Of a stretch of 64,000 bases of DNA, positions 24,088 through 35,835 are shown one piece after another (the first letter of the stretch is position 1; every line of letters begins with the position of its first letter). Source of the stretch: Rhizoclosmatium globosum (lineage: Eukaryota; Chytridiomycota; Chytridiomycetes; Chytridiales; Chytriomycetaceae); the NCBI GenBank assembly GCA_002104985.1, contig MCGO01000056.1:124001-188000 (forward strand). The letters are read 5' to 3'. The translations under genes and the position numbers were made by a program. A model generated the notes under the pieces. The model was not told the DNA's origin and did no database searches. It was given only the letters and a program-made list of their open reading frames with translations.

Positions 24088-24285
24088 CTCGCCTCCAACA
24101 CTACCACAACCGTCAAGGCCGGAAACTTGGTAAAATCCACCACCAGTCGCATGATTCCTTCCAAACCATCTACTGCTCAACCGATGTCAGTCACGTCTTC
24201 GAAAAAGACAACCGCATTGAAAAGCAGTACTACGACAACGAATGAGGCTGATGACTTGGCTTTCTTGGATGATTTGTTAGAATAA
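24088..24285 (+). pseudogene. C-terminal fragment of the 353-aa acidic-tail protein
   Basis: Encodes about 65 residues (SNTTTTVKAGN... to NEADDLAFLDDLLE-stop) equal to the C-terminus of the intact gene at 60,392-61,502, with a small change (VKAGNLVKS here, VKAGNVKP there). Homology starts at GCCTCCAACACTACC (24,088), directly after the recombinase fragment, and marks the outer end of the left inverted arm. The rest of the gene is absent. Confidence 0.85.
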
Positions 24286-24484
24286 AGATGAAGGTTTGGA
24301 GAAACATCAAACAAGTCAAAGTGTTGAATCACTTTATTCACGACGTTCACAGATACTTGTGACAAGCACTGCAAAGGAAACCACCCATCCAAACCCCACT
24401 CTCAACTAAGCGAAAGAAAAGCCTATACCCCACACTCAAATGAAAAGAAAAAAACAATCGTAAACATCTCGGAGCTCAAGAAAT

Positions 24485-25976
24485 TTAGACAGTGTAGACA
24501 CGGATAACGTTGTCAGTGTATCCAACAAAGAGGGTGGAACCGTCAGCAGACCAGCTGAGGGAGATGGCCTGTGGAATGGAGGTCTTCTTCTTGGTTGGCT
24601 TGAAGTCTGGGCGGATCTCGTCGACAACAGTCTTGGTCTCCAAGTCCCAGATCTTGACGCAGGAGGTAGTAGCAGCGCAGAGCCAGTAACGGTTTGGAGA
24701 GAAGACCAAAGCGTTGATTTCGTCACCAGCCTCAAGGGAGTAGAGGTGCTTGCTCTCGTTGAGGTCCCAGAGCATGGTGATACCGTCCTTACCACCAGAG
24801 GCACAGAGGGAACCGTCTGGGGAGATGGTGATGGTGGAGATGTATCCGGTGTGACCGTGGTGGTTGGTCTTGAGCTTGCACTTGGTGGCATCCCAAACCT
24901 GAAAGTGAGAGGTTAGGAAGTTGTTATCAGGCATATCAAGGGATTGAAGGGGAGAAATAAACACGAAAAGACAGTGATTTGGAGTCAGAGATAAAGGTGG
25001 AATTTTTTGTCTCATCGGGATAGATGGTCCCTCTGAAGTAGCAAATATAATTCTTGTAGCATCATCCCAAATCACGCAACTGAAGCCAAGACACCAGAAA
25101 CTTGGCTGTCGGCAACAGTTGCAGAACTAGTAATGAAGAGTCCACGAACACAAACGGAGACGAGGGAATTGGGGATGGTGCAGTTACCTTGACGAGCTTG
25201 TCCCAACCGGCAGAAACGATGACTGGGTTAGCTGGGTTTGGAGAGAACTTGACGCAGGAAGCCCACTCGGTGTGGCCGTCCTGGACAATGTTGAGCTTGC
25301 ACTCTCCGAGGGTGTTCCAGAGCTTGATGGACTTGTCACGGGAGGCAGAGACGATCTGACGGTTGTCTGGGGAGAAGGAAACAGACAAGACGTCGTTGGT
25401 GTGGCCAACGAAACGACGAGTGGTGGTTCCGGAGTTGAGGTCCCAGAGACGGAGGGTCTTGTCCCAGGAGGCAGAGAGGGCGAACTGACCGTCAGAGGAG
25501 ACAACAACGTCAGAGACGAAGTGGTTGTGGCCGGTCAAGGCACGCTTGGCGTAACCGTAGTTGGTCTCGTCACGAGACAAGTGCCAGACAATGACAGTCT
25601 TGTCTGAAGGAGGATTCCATTAGTGATAAGTTGGAAGGAGTGGGAAGAAGTAGCAGCCAATCTGTCCAACGTATCCATTGTCGTATCAATCCTTGGCGTA
25701 TCAATCCTTCATGAATCTACATTCCCCTCCCAGACAATAGACGGATAAGCTGCAAGGTGATTCGAGTTGTCAAGCTGAGGCATCTCGTTCCTGTCGCGTT
25801 TTTGGCAAACACGTCCATCCCAGCCCATCCCGCCATCCTTCCAGCTTCGCATCATCCTAATACGCACCACGGGATCCAGAGACGAGGAGGTCTGGGTTCT
25901 CGACAGAGGTGGCGATGGAGGTGACCCATCCAGAGTGGCCCTCAAGGGTTCCGCGGAAGTGAAGTTGTGAAGACAT
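24485..25976 (-). CDS. RACK1: RACK1 / Asc1 ribosomal WD40 scaffold, left copy
   Basis: Receptor for activated C kinase 1, the Gbeta-like seven-bladed WD40 protein on the head of the 40S subunit that links signalling to translation. Exons (minus strand): 25868-25976, 25188-25603, 24485-24898; 939 nt, 312 aa, close to the family length of about 317. WD repeats are clear, for example [38 protein letters not shown] and [14 protein letters not shown]. Introns are 264 nt (25,604-25,867) and 289 nt (24,899-25,187), much longer than most in the window; the second carries a U24 box C/D snoRNA. It converges with the truncated gene ending at 24,285 and lies downstream of eS4 copy 1 on the same strand. 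The duplicate at 58,714 encodes an apparently identical protein. Confidence 0.96.
24975..25074 (-). ncRNA. SNORD24: U24 (snR24) box C/D snoRNA in RACK1 intron 2, left copy
   Basis: On the minus strand: TGATTTGG, box C-like ATGATG, then ATATTTGCTACTTCAGA, an internal CCCGATGAGACA, box D CTGA and CCAAATCA. The flanking octamers are perfect complements and form the terminal stem. The ATTTGCTACTTCAGA element matches what I recall of yeast snR24, which also lies in the intron of the RACK1 homologue ASC1 and guides 2'-O-methylation of large-subunit rRNA. Same host gene plus same sequence is strong support. Confidence 0.87.
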
Positions 25977-26274
25977 TTTTTTGTGATTGACAGAGAGAAC
26001 AACTCAGTTCCTTTCAACCATCACAAGAATAATTCAAAGGAGAGAATCCGCCCAAATACGTTCATTCCACCAGAAAGAAGTGTCTTTGTCGTCTTGGAAG
26101 TTTGGGACGTCTTTACTGACTCCCTCAGTCTGAACTTCATGGGAAGTGTACGTTCCCGAAAGAAGGGGAAAACGCAACGATATTGAAAGATGAATAGTTG
26201 ATTTATTTTGTAGAAATACCAAATCTACACCACGCCACAAGTTTGAACAAAGGTTGAAATCACGAACTACCAGT

Positions 26275-27564
26275 TTAGTTGCTGGCAGCCTGCTCTCTGC
26301 GACGGTCACGCTCCTCAGTGATGGTGAGCTTGACTCCCTTACCCTTTGGCAAAGAGATCACAGCCTTGTTGCCCTGTCCGATAACGAAAACGTTGGACAA
26401 TCTGGTGGCGAACTGACGGTCAAGGGCATCCTTGATGTGGACAATGTCGAAACCTCCGTGGTGACGCTCACGGTGGGTGATGACTCCGATACGTCCCATG
26501 TTACGTCCTCCAGTAATGTAGGCAAGGTTTCCGGTCTCGAACTTGACAAAGTCGGCAATCTTGTTGGTGGTCAAGTCAACCTTGACGGTGTCGTTGACCT
26601 TGATGAGTGGGTCTGGGTAACGGAAGGTACGGCCGTCGTGGGTGACAGCGTATGGGATTCCCTTGGCTCCGAGCTTAACCTGCTTGACCTTGCCGAGCTT
26701 GTACTTGGCCTCCTCCTCACCAATACGGTGGATACAGAAACGTCCCTTGGTGTCGTAGACCAAACGGAAGTTCTCGCCAGTCTTCTCGATGGAGATGACG
26801 TCTGGTTATGCAGTTAGTAACATGAATTCGATCCAGACGAAAAACGTACCCATGAAACCAGCTGGGTAGGTGATGTCAGTGCGGACCTTTCCGTCAACCT
26901 TGATGGCACGCTGCATGACAATAGCCTTAACTTCCTGGTTGGTCAAGGCGTACTTGAGTCTGTTACGGAGGAAGATGATGAGGGGAAGGGACTCGCGGAG
27001 CTTGTGTGGACCTGGAGATGGACGTGGGGCCCAGGTTCCGGTGAGTTTGTCAAGCATCCAGTGCTTTGGCGCGGCGAGCTGCGAACACAGAGTTTAGTTG
27101 GTGTGTGTTTTGGTAGGAAACAGACGGGTGTATCGTCAACTTACGCGCTTCATGTGCTTCTTTGGTCCACGAGTCTGATCACGTCAAAGGAATAGAATAT
27201 AAGATAGATCTTGGTTAGTAAATATGTTCTGTAGTGAATAGATTGAGGTTGCATGACTGAGTTCACAGAAGACTGTTGTAGAAGTAATGTCCTGCTCCTG
27301 TCGCAAATGGCAATCGATCCCTCTATCATCTCAGCGTTCTTCACGTCTATGGCGAGATTCGCTGGTTTGATTGGCTCCCAAGCTAAATAGTTTCCAAGGC
27401 ATCTGAGTTTGTCCATGTACTACCATCCATCTACACCATCCAACCCATCTGACGGCATCATTGTAGCAATATTGAGCGTTCTACAGCGATTGGGGTATTG
27501 TTGATGGTGGTTGATGGCTTCCTGAGGTGAGGATGGGCTGTGTGCGTGGTGGCCAACGAACCAT
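26275..27564 (-). CDS. RPS4: 40S ribosomal protein eS4, copy 1
   Basis: Small-subunit ribosomal protein. Exons (minus): 27562-27564 (ATG only), 27145-27174, 26850-27078, 26275-26801; 789 nt, 262 aa against 261 in yeast. Sequence is canonical: [67 protein letters not shown], ending [13 protein letters not shown]. The start is inferred: exon 2 begins with Thr-Arg-Gly where the family has Met-Ala-Arg-Gly, so the intron follows the ATG or lies one codon away; ATG at 27,564 is followed at once by GTTCGT. Intron 1 (387 nt) differs from that of copies 2 and 3, while introns 2 and 3 are shared. Codons end mostly in C or G, as in a highly expressed gene. Confidence 0.95.
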
Positions 27565-27800
27565 TTTTGGCGAGAAAGAGGAGGAGAAGCGGTGCCAAAA
27601 ACAAAGACCTCACCACCTCACACTCTCACAGGAAAAAGACTGACTTTCCGTGGTTGTGTTAGTTAGTCCTTTATATTGCTACATAGTTGTAGTATCTTGT
27701 TCATCGGAAGGAAAACAAAATGTATCTATTTATCTATATATTCTTGAATCTACAGCATCGTGTTTATCTTAACCTTAAACTTCCTCCGCTCTTATTACTT

Positions 27801-28247
27801 TTACAAAGAGATTGATGAAGCGACATCTGCCTCTTCTTCCTCGGCATATTCGTCACAGCAATTTTGGCAGAGATCGCCAGATGCGCGGTACGGTTGGATA
27901 ATCCATTGCCCAACCTCATGGTTCCAAACTCTATTCTCAGAGGATATAAAGTGAGGATCTTCGCAATCATATTCGAAAAGGGCACCACAATCTTCGCAGG
28001 CCCAGACTGCACAGTAACAACAAAGAGTTCGTGTACAAGATGAGCAACGCGTGATACCGCAAACATCGCCGCCACAGGAAAGAGGATGGGAAGAATCGTG
28101 CTGACATGGAATGTTAAGAGCGTCACCGCATTCTGGGCATTGGTTGAAGAGATTGAAGAAGATCATTAACGATATTTCAGGCGGTACATGGAAAGGAGCA
28201 AGTATTTCAAGAAGGAGGGCTTTCGTGAGATAGTTCTCTTGATTCAT
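27801..28247 (-). CDS. Cysteine-rich protein of unknown function, left copy
   Basis: Intronless 148-aa frame starting MNQENYLTKALLLEIL. It holds 16 cysteines, with CPEC, CGGDVCG, CSSC, CCYC, CEDC and CQNCC clusters, so it very likely binds zinc as a ribbon or RING-like fold, but spacing fits no family I can name. The N-terminal stretch PPEISLMIFFNLF has the look of a short F-box-like helix; this is speculation. The tail is acidic (EEEEAD). It is divergent from PRP4, with 292 bp between the two start codons. Conservation of the frame in the inverted copy at 56,436 supports coding. Confidence 0.7.
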   Translation of the reverse strand: MNQENYLTKALLLEILAPFHVPPEISLMIFFNLFNQCPECGDALNIPCQHDSSHPLSCGGDVCGITRCSSCTRTLCCYCAVWACEDCGALFEYDCEDPHFISSENRVWNHEVGQWIIQPYRASGDLCQNCCDEYAEEEEADVASSISL

Positions 28248-28539
28248 GGACAGTGAGTGATGTGATTTGAATGAGGATTTGTGGAAGTCGCGTCACCACC
28301 AACCCCCCTTCTTCTCCTTTCCTTTACATTAAACTATTGAAAAAAAAGAGAATAACTGTTTTGGGATTTGGGAAGTCAGAAAATGACATCAAAAAGGGTG
28401 CACTATGGGGCCCTTGATGCGTCGGCCATCACACAATCAGGGCAGCATTCGACGCAGGGAGGACGCACGCTAGACGATCTTGGTAGAGTAGCTGTAATTG
28501 ATTATGAGAGTAGGCTAATGTTCGGCACTGTGTTTGTGC

Positions 28540-30472
28540 ATGGCCATTTCAACAGACAACAAGGGCGGTGGCCTTGGATCGCTCGCCCTCGGAGCCGAAC
28601 AACAGGCGATGCTCGACGACTTTGAGCGCAAGAAGAAGGCGCGGTCGCTCGCGGTGCCGACAGACGACCGACGCGTTCGTGCGCGACTGCGGAGCTTTGG
28701 TGAACCAGTCACCTTCTTTGGCGAAGGACCTGGTTCGTACTTTGTTCTCGTTTTGTTGTATTAAAAAGTATCGTTTAATCGATTGAACAACAGGTGACCG
28801 CAGAGATCGGCTGCGTGGCCTGATGCAGGCCCGCTTTGAACAGGGCCTTCCTCTTGATGGCGGCTCCGACGAGGATGAATGGCTCGACGATGACGATGAT
28901 GATGACGACAGCGATGACGAAAGGGAGCAGGACGAAGAGTTCTTCCATCCAGGTGTGTTGGCGAAATCTGCTTTTGGCGTCAACTGCAACCCATCCTTAA
29001 TCTCACATTCAAGGCGGTAACGATCTCTTCGAAGCAAGACAGTTTATTCTAGATTGGACTCTTCCTCGTGCGTCAAAGCGTATTGCTGCTCAGCGTGCCG
29101 AAATCCAGGTCAGCGTGATGGCTCGCAAAAAGATGAAGCTCGACTGGTTCAACCACCTCAAGGTAATCATTCATATATTTCCTCATTCGTTTAATCGTCT
29201 CATCATAATGCCAGACGTTTACTTTCAATTCATCGCAAATCGGTGACGATCGACCCCTTTCGTTCTGTACGTTTGCTCCCAACTCTCGATTACTCGCGAC
29301 GGGTGCTTGGTCAGGCTTGGTGAAATTATGGTCTATTCCTGACTCCGAACATGTTCTTACTTTGAAGGGCCACAATGAAAGAGTCAGCGGAATTGCTTTT
29401 CATCCAGGATCTACACTGTCACAAACTGCTGGATCTTTGAATTTAGTAACGAGTGGAATGGACGGGAAAGTAAATTTGCATAATTTTGAAAGGTATGTCC
29501 CGCAGTGTTAGGCAAAACAAGGCACCAAGTTTCTAATGTCACATTTCCGAAGCGATATTCCTATTGGTGAACTAGTTGGACACGAACGACGCGTTGCCAG
29601 AGTCGCATTTCATCCGTCAGGCCGATATATTGGAACTACCAGGTTTGTTCATAATCCTCATTTTTATACTCTGGAGCTCATTTGAGTACCGACAGTTTCG
29701 ATCAAACTTGGCGTCTCTGGGACTCTGAAACAACCCAAGAGTTACTTCTTCAAGAAGGGCATTCTCGTGAAGTGTTTGCAATCGGATTCCAGGGAGATGG
29801 AGCGTTAGTTGCAACTGCGTAAGTGTCATTCTTCAACGTATTCAAAAATCTCAAAGAGTTAATCGTTTAAAACAAAGTGGATACGATGCAATCGGACGCG
29901 TTTGGGATCTCCGCTCAGGACGGTCCATTATGGTTCTGCAAGGCCACGTAAAGCCGATTTTATCACTGGATTGGTCACCCAACGGTCATATTCTGGCGAC
30001 CGGAAGTGAAGACAATGCCATTCGAATCTGGGATGTTCGACAAGCGAAATGCACCTACATTGTCCCAGCGCATACGAATCTTGTCAGTACAGTGAAATTC
30101 TGGAATGCCGGTGATGGTTTTGAGCGTAAAGGAGCTCCAGAGTCTTGGAAGGTTTCGGACGCGCCGCGATACCGCACCGTTGAAGGAATGGAAGAGGAAG
30201 ACGGTGATGCAGATGAAATGAAAGATGATGATGAAGAGGAGGAACGAGAACGAGAAGATGCCAGTTTGAGGAAGCAACTTTTGACTGGGGGCCATTTAGT
30301 CAGCAGCAGTTATGATGGAACTTGCAAGATTTTCAGTGAAGGCGATTGGAAGCCACTCAAGAGTTTGGCTGGATTGGAGGGAAAAGTCATGGGTTGTGAT
30401 GTTAGTGCTGACGGAAAGTACATCGCTACTGCCAGTTACGACAGGACGTTCAAACTGTTTTCACCTGAATAA
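28540..30472 (+). CDS. PRP4: U4/U6 snRNP protein Prp4 (PRPF4), left copy
   Basis: WD40 component of the U4/U6.U5 tri-snRNP, needed for spliceosome assembly. Seven exons: 28540-28732, 28794-28952, 29014-29162, 29215-29492, 29553-29642, 29696-29818, 29878-30472; 1,587 nt, 528 aa, similar to human PRPF4 (about 522). The N-terminal Prp4-specific module reads [20 protein letters not shown] followed by [11 protein letters not shown], then an Asp/Glu tract, then [12 protein letters not shown] and helices; from about residue 170 WD repeats follow ([66 protein letters not shown]). An acidic insertion lies between the last two blades. ATG 28,540 is chosen because it gives the MAIS start just before the conserved module. 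Confidence 0.95.
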
Positions 30473-30594
30473 TGAAGCAACCATGTGTTCTACTTCGCAT
30501 TATGTGGGGAAAATAAATGCAATTCCACTGAGAGGTTGTGACTTGTGAGTGTGTTGTGTGAGTTCTTGCCTCCCAATTTTTTCGAAGAACCAGA

Positions 30595-31879
30595 ATGGTG
30601 AGGCCGCGCCCGCCCATCCTCAGCACCTGCCGCCATCAAACGCTATCAATACCTCAGAAGCTGCGATATCATATCATCAGTCACTGATATATCTGTAGTG
30701 ATGGGGGTTCCGATGGAGTTGGGTCTGAGCGACAAGAACATGTGCGATTTCAGGAGATGCTCGACCAACTTGGGACGACACTCTCCGTATCATACAGCCG
30801 AACTGGCTTACCCGATGTGGACATTCTGCTGTCGCCCTATGCTGCCTGAGAGTGCGGAAGAAGGAGTGGATTGGATCAAAGAGTGTTGGATCGCAACTGG
30901 ATAGACACAACTACTTAGGCCTCTGTCATAACCAAATCAACTGAAAGAATACTAACGCATTCTTTTCTCTTTATCTCAGACTCGTGGACCAAAGAAGCAC
31001 ATGAAGCGCGTAAGTTGACGATACACCCGTCTGTTTCCTACCAAAACACACACCAACTAAACTCTGTGTTCGCAGCTCGCCGCGCCAAAGCACTGGATGC
31101 TTGACAAACTCACCGGAACCTGGGCCCCACGTCCATCTCCAGGTCCACACAAGCTCCGCGAGTCCCTTCCCCTCATCATCTTCCTCCGTAACAGACTCAA
31201 GTACGCCTTGACCAACCAGGAAGTTAAGGCTATTGTCATGCAGCGTGCCATCAAGGTTGACGGAAAGGTCCGCACTGACATCACCTACCCAGCTGGTTTC
31301 ATGGGTACGTTTTTCGTCTGGATCGAATTCATGTTACTAACTGCATAACCAGACGTCATCTCCATCGAGAAGACTGGCGAGAACTTCCGTTTGGTCTACG
31401 ACACCAAGGGACGTTTCTGTATCCACCGTATTGGTGAGGAGGAGGCCAAGTACAAGCTCGGCAAGGTCAAGCAGGTTAAGCTCGGAGCCAAGGGAATCCC
31501 ATACGCTGTCACCCACGACGGCCGTACCTTCCGTTACCCAGACCCACTCATCAAGGTCAACGACACCGTCAAGGTTGACTTGACCACCAACAAGATTGCC
31601 GACTTTGTCAAGTTCGAGACCGGAAACCTTGCCTACATTACTGGAGGACGTAACATGGGACGTATCGGAGTCATCACCCACCGTGAGCGTCACCACGGAG
31701 GTTTCGACATTGTCCACATCAAGGATGCCCTTGACCGTCAGTTCGCCACCAGATTGTCCAACGTTTTCGTTATCGGACAGGGCAACAAGGCTGTGATCTC
31801 TTTGCCAAAGGGTAAGGGAGTCAAGCTCACCATCACTGAGGAGCGTGACCGTCGCAGAGAGCAGGCTGCCAGCAACTAA
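30595..31879 (+). CDS. RPS4: 40S ribosomal protein eS4, copy 2
   Basis: Exons 30595-30597 (ATG only), 30980-31009, 31076-31304, 31353-31879; 262 aa, the same protein as copy 1. Here the start codon is followed by a good donor, GTGAGG, which supports the ATG-only first exon. Intron 1 (30,598-30,979) is unrelated to that of copy 1 apart from the last bases. PRP4 ends 122 bp upstream on the same strand. Identity with copy 3 stops at the TAA and next base, the inner end of the left inverted arm. Confidence 0.95.
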
Positions 31880-33683
31880 ATGGTGTTAAATAAAAACCAA
31901 TTACTGATGATTTTTCTTTTGGAGTTATCATCGGCAAAGTGAACCATCAATATTTCGCAGATGGCCGTATTCCAATAACTTTTCCTGATAATTCTAAATT
32001 CCTGAAGAACGACCCAAGAACAATATAGGCAGTTTTGTTTGCTCTTTATTCCATCATCTGGTTTAAGTTCCTTACAGCAACAGATTGTGACACAATCTGC
32101 TCTGATAATTTGTAGAAAACCTGATTTCCATCACAGAGGTTTGAGCCGAGCTGGTTGCAAGGTCAAGAGACTGTGCAATTGCACCAAAATAAATTTGGCA
32201 TTTTACTATCCCATATAGCAGGATTACTGCATTTAATCCATTTGGCACCACCATTTGACTACATATAAAGCTTCACACGCCTTCTGAAACAAATTGGACC
32301 TGCAACTCAAATATCAAAAACGCTTCAAATTAGTTTGATACTATTCATTACCTACTAAATTCTGCCCATACTTTTTAGTTTGAAGCGTCCCTGTAGGATT
32401 AATATTTGGTGCACAGTAGACATTACTCTGAGTCACAAAATTGATATCATACAGTACATGTAGAATACTTAAATTCTTTGACAGAAAGCAGTGCTTCATT
32501 CACATACAACTGAGCTTCCTTCAGTATAAATCAAAAGTAGATTTGTAAATTAACAAGTTGGTCATGTTGTGGAGATGAGAGGTAGTATGGTATGAAAGTG
32601 GTGGGTAGTTTGATGTATGCTTCATTTTGACATGATGCCATCAAGAAACATTTCTGCACCAACAATATTGGACCCTGGGTCATCAGCCATCACATACTAT
32701 TTCCCTTTTAGCTTCAAGGGAACTGAAGGGGAATAGTTTCTTTCAACACCATGACCTGATTTGGTGTCAAGACATCTGTATTTTAAGAGGGATAGAGACA
32801 GTTAACACAGTGTGGTTGTACAAGGATTCCAATGATTCTCAGGATTACCTTTTTCCTATATGCTGAAACTTACAGAACCAAATATTTAGGTCAGCTTGGA
32901 GGCATCCAAAGGCAATTAAAACTGAAGAGTAGGGTCCATCTTGAATCTTGATAGTCATGGAACCATCAAAATGATCAAAGTGAACCTCTTCAACAATGAT
33001 AATACAATTTTGGCTCCACAAGTCTGTCCATATTGATTGCACTGTACTTGGTGTAACAACTGAATCCTTTGGCTTGGTATGAACAGACAAATTCCTCTTG
33101 ACAAACATACCCTTCCAGTAATGCTTCTTGGAAATAGTGGAATAAGATAGATTCGCTTCCAAATGGCAAAGCTTTTCAGCAAGATAAGAAACAGAAGAGA
33201 TTTTGAGATGAGTCACTATCTTTGGCTAAAATTAGTGGGCAATTTATCAGGCTTTTTTCCATTTTCTTTTCTAATCAAGTTAAGGATATAAGAAAATGGT
33301 CAAACATAAATACAAAACAAACCTTCATTGTTTGAGAGCCAGGAAACTTAATTTGGTTGCATCCAGTTTTTTGACAATTCTCAAGGTTCAAAATTTGCAA
33401 AAGCAATGCCCATGTCCATGTTGGCTAATTGAGCCACAGTTTCTTGCAGGTGCTTCAATTGGGCAATGTGTATATTTCTGATTGATTTAATGAGCTTTGT
33501 TTGGACAGCACAGAATGGGGATGTGCTATCACAGAATGGTTTTGAACAGACATTTGGGGTTCACCATGCAGCAACATTTATTGAATCATACTATAATTGT
33601 CTGCTGATTCAGCAACATAGTTTAAGGTTGCAGGATTAGTCAATATACTCTTCTGAGATTGACCTGAAGGAACAGTGTAGAAA

Positions 33684-34215
33684 TTATGATAGACTTTGAG
33701 AGCAATGGGCATATCCTTGATGTTGCAAAGGGGTGCGTGCTTGACAGCGGAGTTTTCTTGCTCCAGGAACAATCCTGCCTTGCATACTATTCCAATCAGT
33801 GTCTGTCATACGCCCAGCCATACAATTGATGAGAGCTTGTTCAGCCCGCAGGAGTTTCATACAACTGCTCTGCTTCCACTTTAGATGTTGGGGACGAGAA
33901 TACTCTTGCAACAAGAATTCTGACTGGAAATGCTTGACCATCCAGGTCCATTGACACCAATGACCCATCATATGCAAAGTTGATGCAGTGATCATTGTCT
34001 CGGAAAACCTCTTCCCTCTTTTCAGAGAGCTTAGAACCATTGATTTGACGCATATGACCATGGGAAACCTGAACAATGTGGTCATGAATAATCTGTCGTG
34101 ATGGAGGATGTGCAGGCGGAGGTACTGGAACTGGAGCAACAGCAGCATTGTTGATTTGGAGCTGGATATCACTATTGACACAAGTTACAACATTCCTGAT
34201 AAAAAGGTAAAACAA
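33684..34215 (-). pseudogene. Decayed coding-like segment A
   Basis: Minus-strand frame 33,841-34,215 begins with a Pro/Val-rich piece (APVPVPPPAHPPSRQIIHD) and continues IVQVSHGHMRQINGSK and FRDNDHCINFAYDGSLVSMD, which has protein-like composition. The open reading then shifts to a second frame (LLRAEQALINCMAGRMTDTD, down to 33,684). The first third is duplicated at 42,464-42,661. Frame breaks and missing splice logic suggest a pseudogene; the family is unknown. Confidence 0.4.
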
Positions 34216-34259
34216 ATATTAGAAGCTGATTTAGTCAGCCAAACACAGAAATCAAATCT
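34049..34259. repeat. Direct repeat, copy 1 of about 211 bp
   Basis: Near-identical to 42,495-42,705, from CGCATATGACCATGGG to ACACAGAAATCAAA, with only a few base differences (for example AATGTGG here, AACGCGG there). Both copies are in the same orientation, 8.4 kb apart. Confidence 0.9.
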
Positions 34260-35835
34260 GGGAGTTATCACTTTTTAAAATAGTGTTGAGCAAAAAAAGT
34301 TATCCATAGTTTGGAATCCAAGATATTCTTTGACGATGCTCTGTGTGTTTGGTTGGGTCAATTCAGTGATGTAAACAGCATGAGTACAAAAGGCTCAAGA
34401 CAAGTGACTGAGTGGACTGAACACCTCATATTTTTGGGAAGCTTTACTGCCCGTATATTCACACAAAAAGAATCTCTTATTTCTTATTATCCCATCTATA
34501 TCAACCCAAGTATCTTAAACTGTTGTCAACTACATTGCCTCCTGAAAATAATTGGTTTCCAAGGGAGTTGTTATTATTTTTCATCAATACTTTCCAAAGA
34601 AGCCAATTGTAGATCCAAAACCAAATATTCCAATTGTACCATTTTGGGAGATGTTTAAAACCCAACATTTATGAATACTTTGATTTCTTAAAAGTACCTT
34701 AGACTGCTTCAACCATATCACAAACAAGTCATCTCCTGTAATTATGTCCTGCACTGGCTGATTTCCGCACTTCTAACGTGATTCGTCTGGTTCCTTTGCT
34801 CCTGTTCCGGCATTGCATGTGATTGTGTTGGGGGATGTGTGGGTTTTTCTATTGGAATCAAAGGGGCTTGCAGAGAGGTTTGTGGAGGGTGGTTTGGTGA
34901 TTATTTAGTATGATGTGGGACATTATCTTTCAAGTACTCATCAAGAATGTACACTTAAATGCTGTCAATGACATTTGCCAGCACTACTGGCAGTTTTCTG
35001 GTATTGTTGGCTTGGGTAATGGTGGAAATACAATTGTTGCTCAGGTACTTTTGTTGAACACATAGTACTTTGACGTATCTTTATTGTAATCTTCTGTTCC
35101 TTTTTGGAGCCCAGATTGTTTAGTCACCGTCCTGTGGCTTGCGTGGACTCATTCAGATGCTTACTGAGAATGATCATGAGTGGTAGTCAGGCTCAAAGTG
35201 GACAGCAGAGAAGTAGTATGACAGTTTCCCAAAGCGCCACTCTGACGTCATTATCCTTCAAACTACTAAGGCTATTAGTAAGGTCCTCTTACCAGAGAGG
35301 AGATTGTTACTTGGGTTGATCAATTTGAGGCGTGGATGACTGCTAGAGGCTATAGCTGGCCCAATTTGGTTAATGTTGATGAGATGAGACAAAAAACTCA
35401 CAACACTTCCAGCTCAAAGGCATGGGTAAGCAGGTCTATCCACTACCCAAATAAGTAGGCAGCTGGTGCTTGAGGAAAGTGTCCCAGCTTCATTCCCTTT
35501 GTCACAGCTTCTGGAGAGCGAGTTCTTGATGTTTTTGTTCTTCCAATCAAATTTGGAAACCTGATAATTTCTTATACAAATTCGCCAGTCAAGCATGGTA
35601 GATCTGTGGAGATAAAGTTTCTCTTCAGTGAGACGGGATTCTTGAATGAAGAACAATGGAAACCTGTTTTGGTATACTTAATACAGAGTTGGGATATTTT
35701 GCACGATAGCCTTGCACCTGTTCTAATATTGGACAATCTTGGCGTCCAGAGAACAGTTGACGTTCTGAACTTATGTTTTCAAGTTGGAACAGAAAAATAA
35801 TAGAAAAATAATAGTTACGACATCATGTATTTTTC

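Larger units (their letters stand above)
24088..31881 (+). repeat. Left arm of a 7.8-kb inverted repeat
   Basis: Pairs with 52,803-60,590 in reverse orientation. Coordinates of matching points sum to 84,684 over PRP4 and the inner eS4 genes, 84,683 at the cysteine-rich gene, 84,681 at the outer eS4 and 84,677-84,678 at RACK1, so net length change is only about 7 nt in 7.8 kb. Scattered base differences are visible, mostly outside coding exons. Inner end of homology is at the stop codon of eS4 copy 2. Confidence 0.95.

Noticed and set aside
24436..25607. Long ORFs in alternative frames over RACK1 (also 59,071-60,241)
   Set aside because: They follow the GTC/TCC codon pattern of RACK1 in other frames and run across its introns.
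26254..26817. 187-codon ORF antisense to eS4 (also at 31,337, 52,793 and 57,864)
   Set aside because: Shadow of the biased codons of eS4 on the other strand; composition (Val/Leu/Ser/Asp repeats) is typical of an antisense reading and no start context or neighbour supports it.
28368..28625. Plus-strand ORF between the cysteine-rich gene and PRP4
   Set aside because: Lies in the shared divergent promoter and overlaps the PRP4 start in another frame; the copy at 56,059-56,322 changes its first residues.
28549..29037. 162-codon ORF opposite PRP4 exons 1-3 (also 55,647-56,135)
   Set aside because: Ser-rich shadow of the Asp-rich tract of Prp4; crosses two good introns of the real gene.
30598..30979. 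H/ACA snoRNA in intron 1 of eS4 copy 2
   Set aside because: An AGAACA (ANANNA) box and a later ACA are present, but I could not fold convincing hairpins before each, and the motifs are short enough to be chance.
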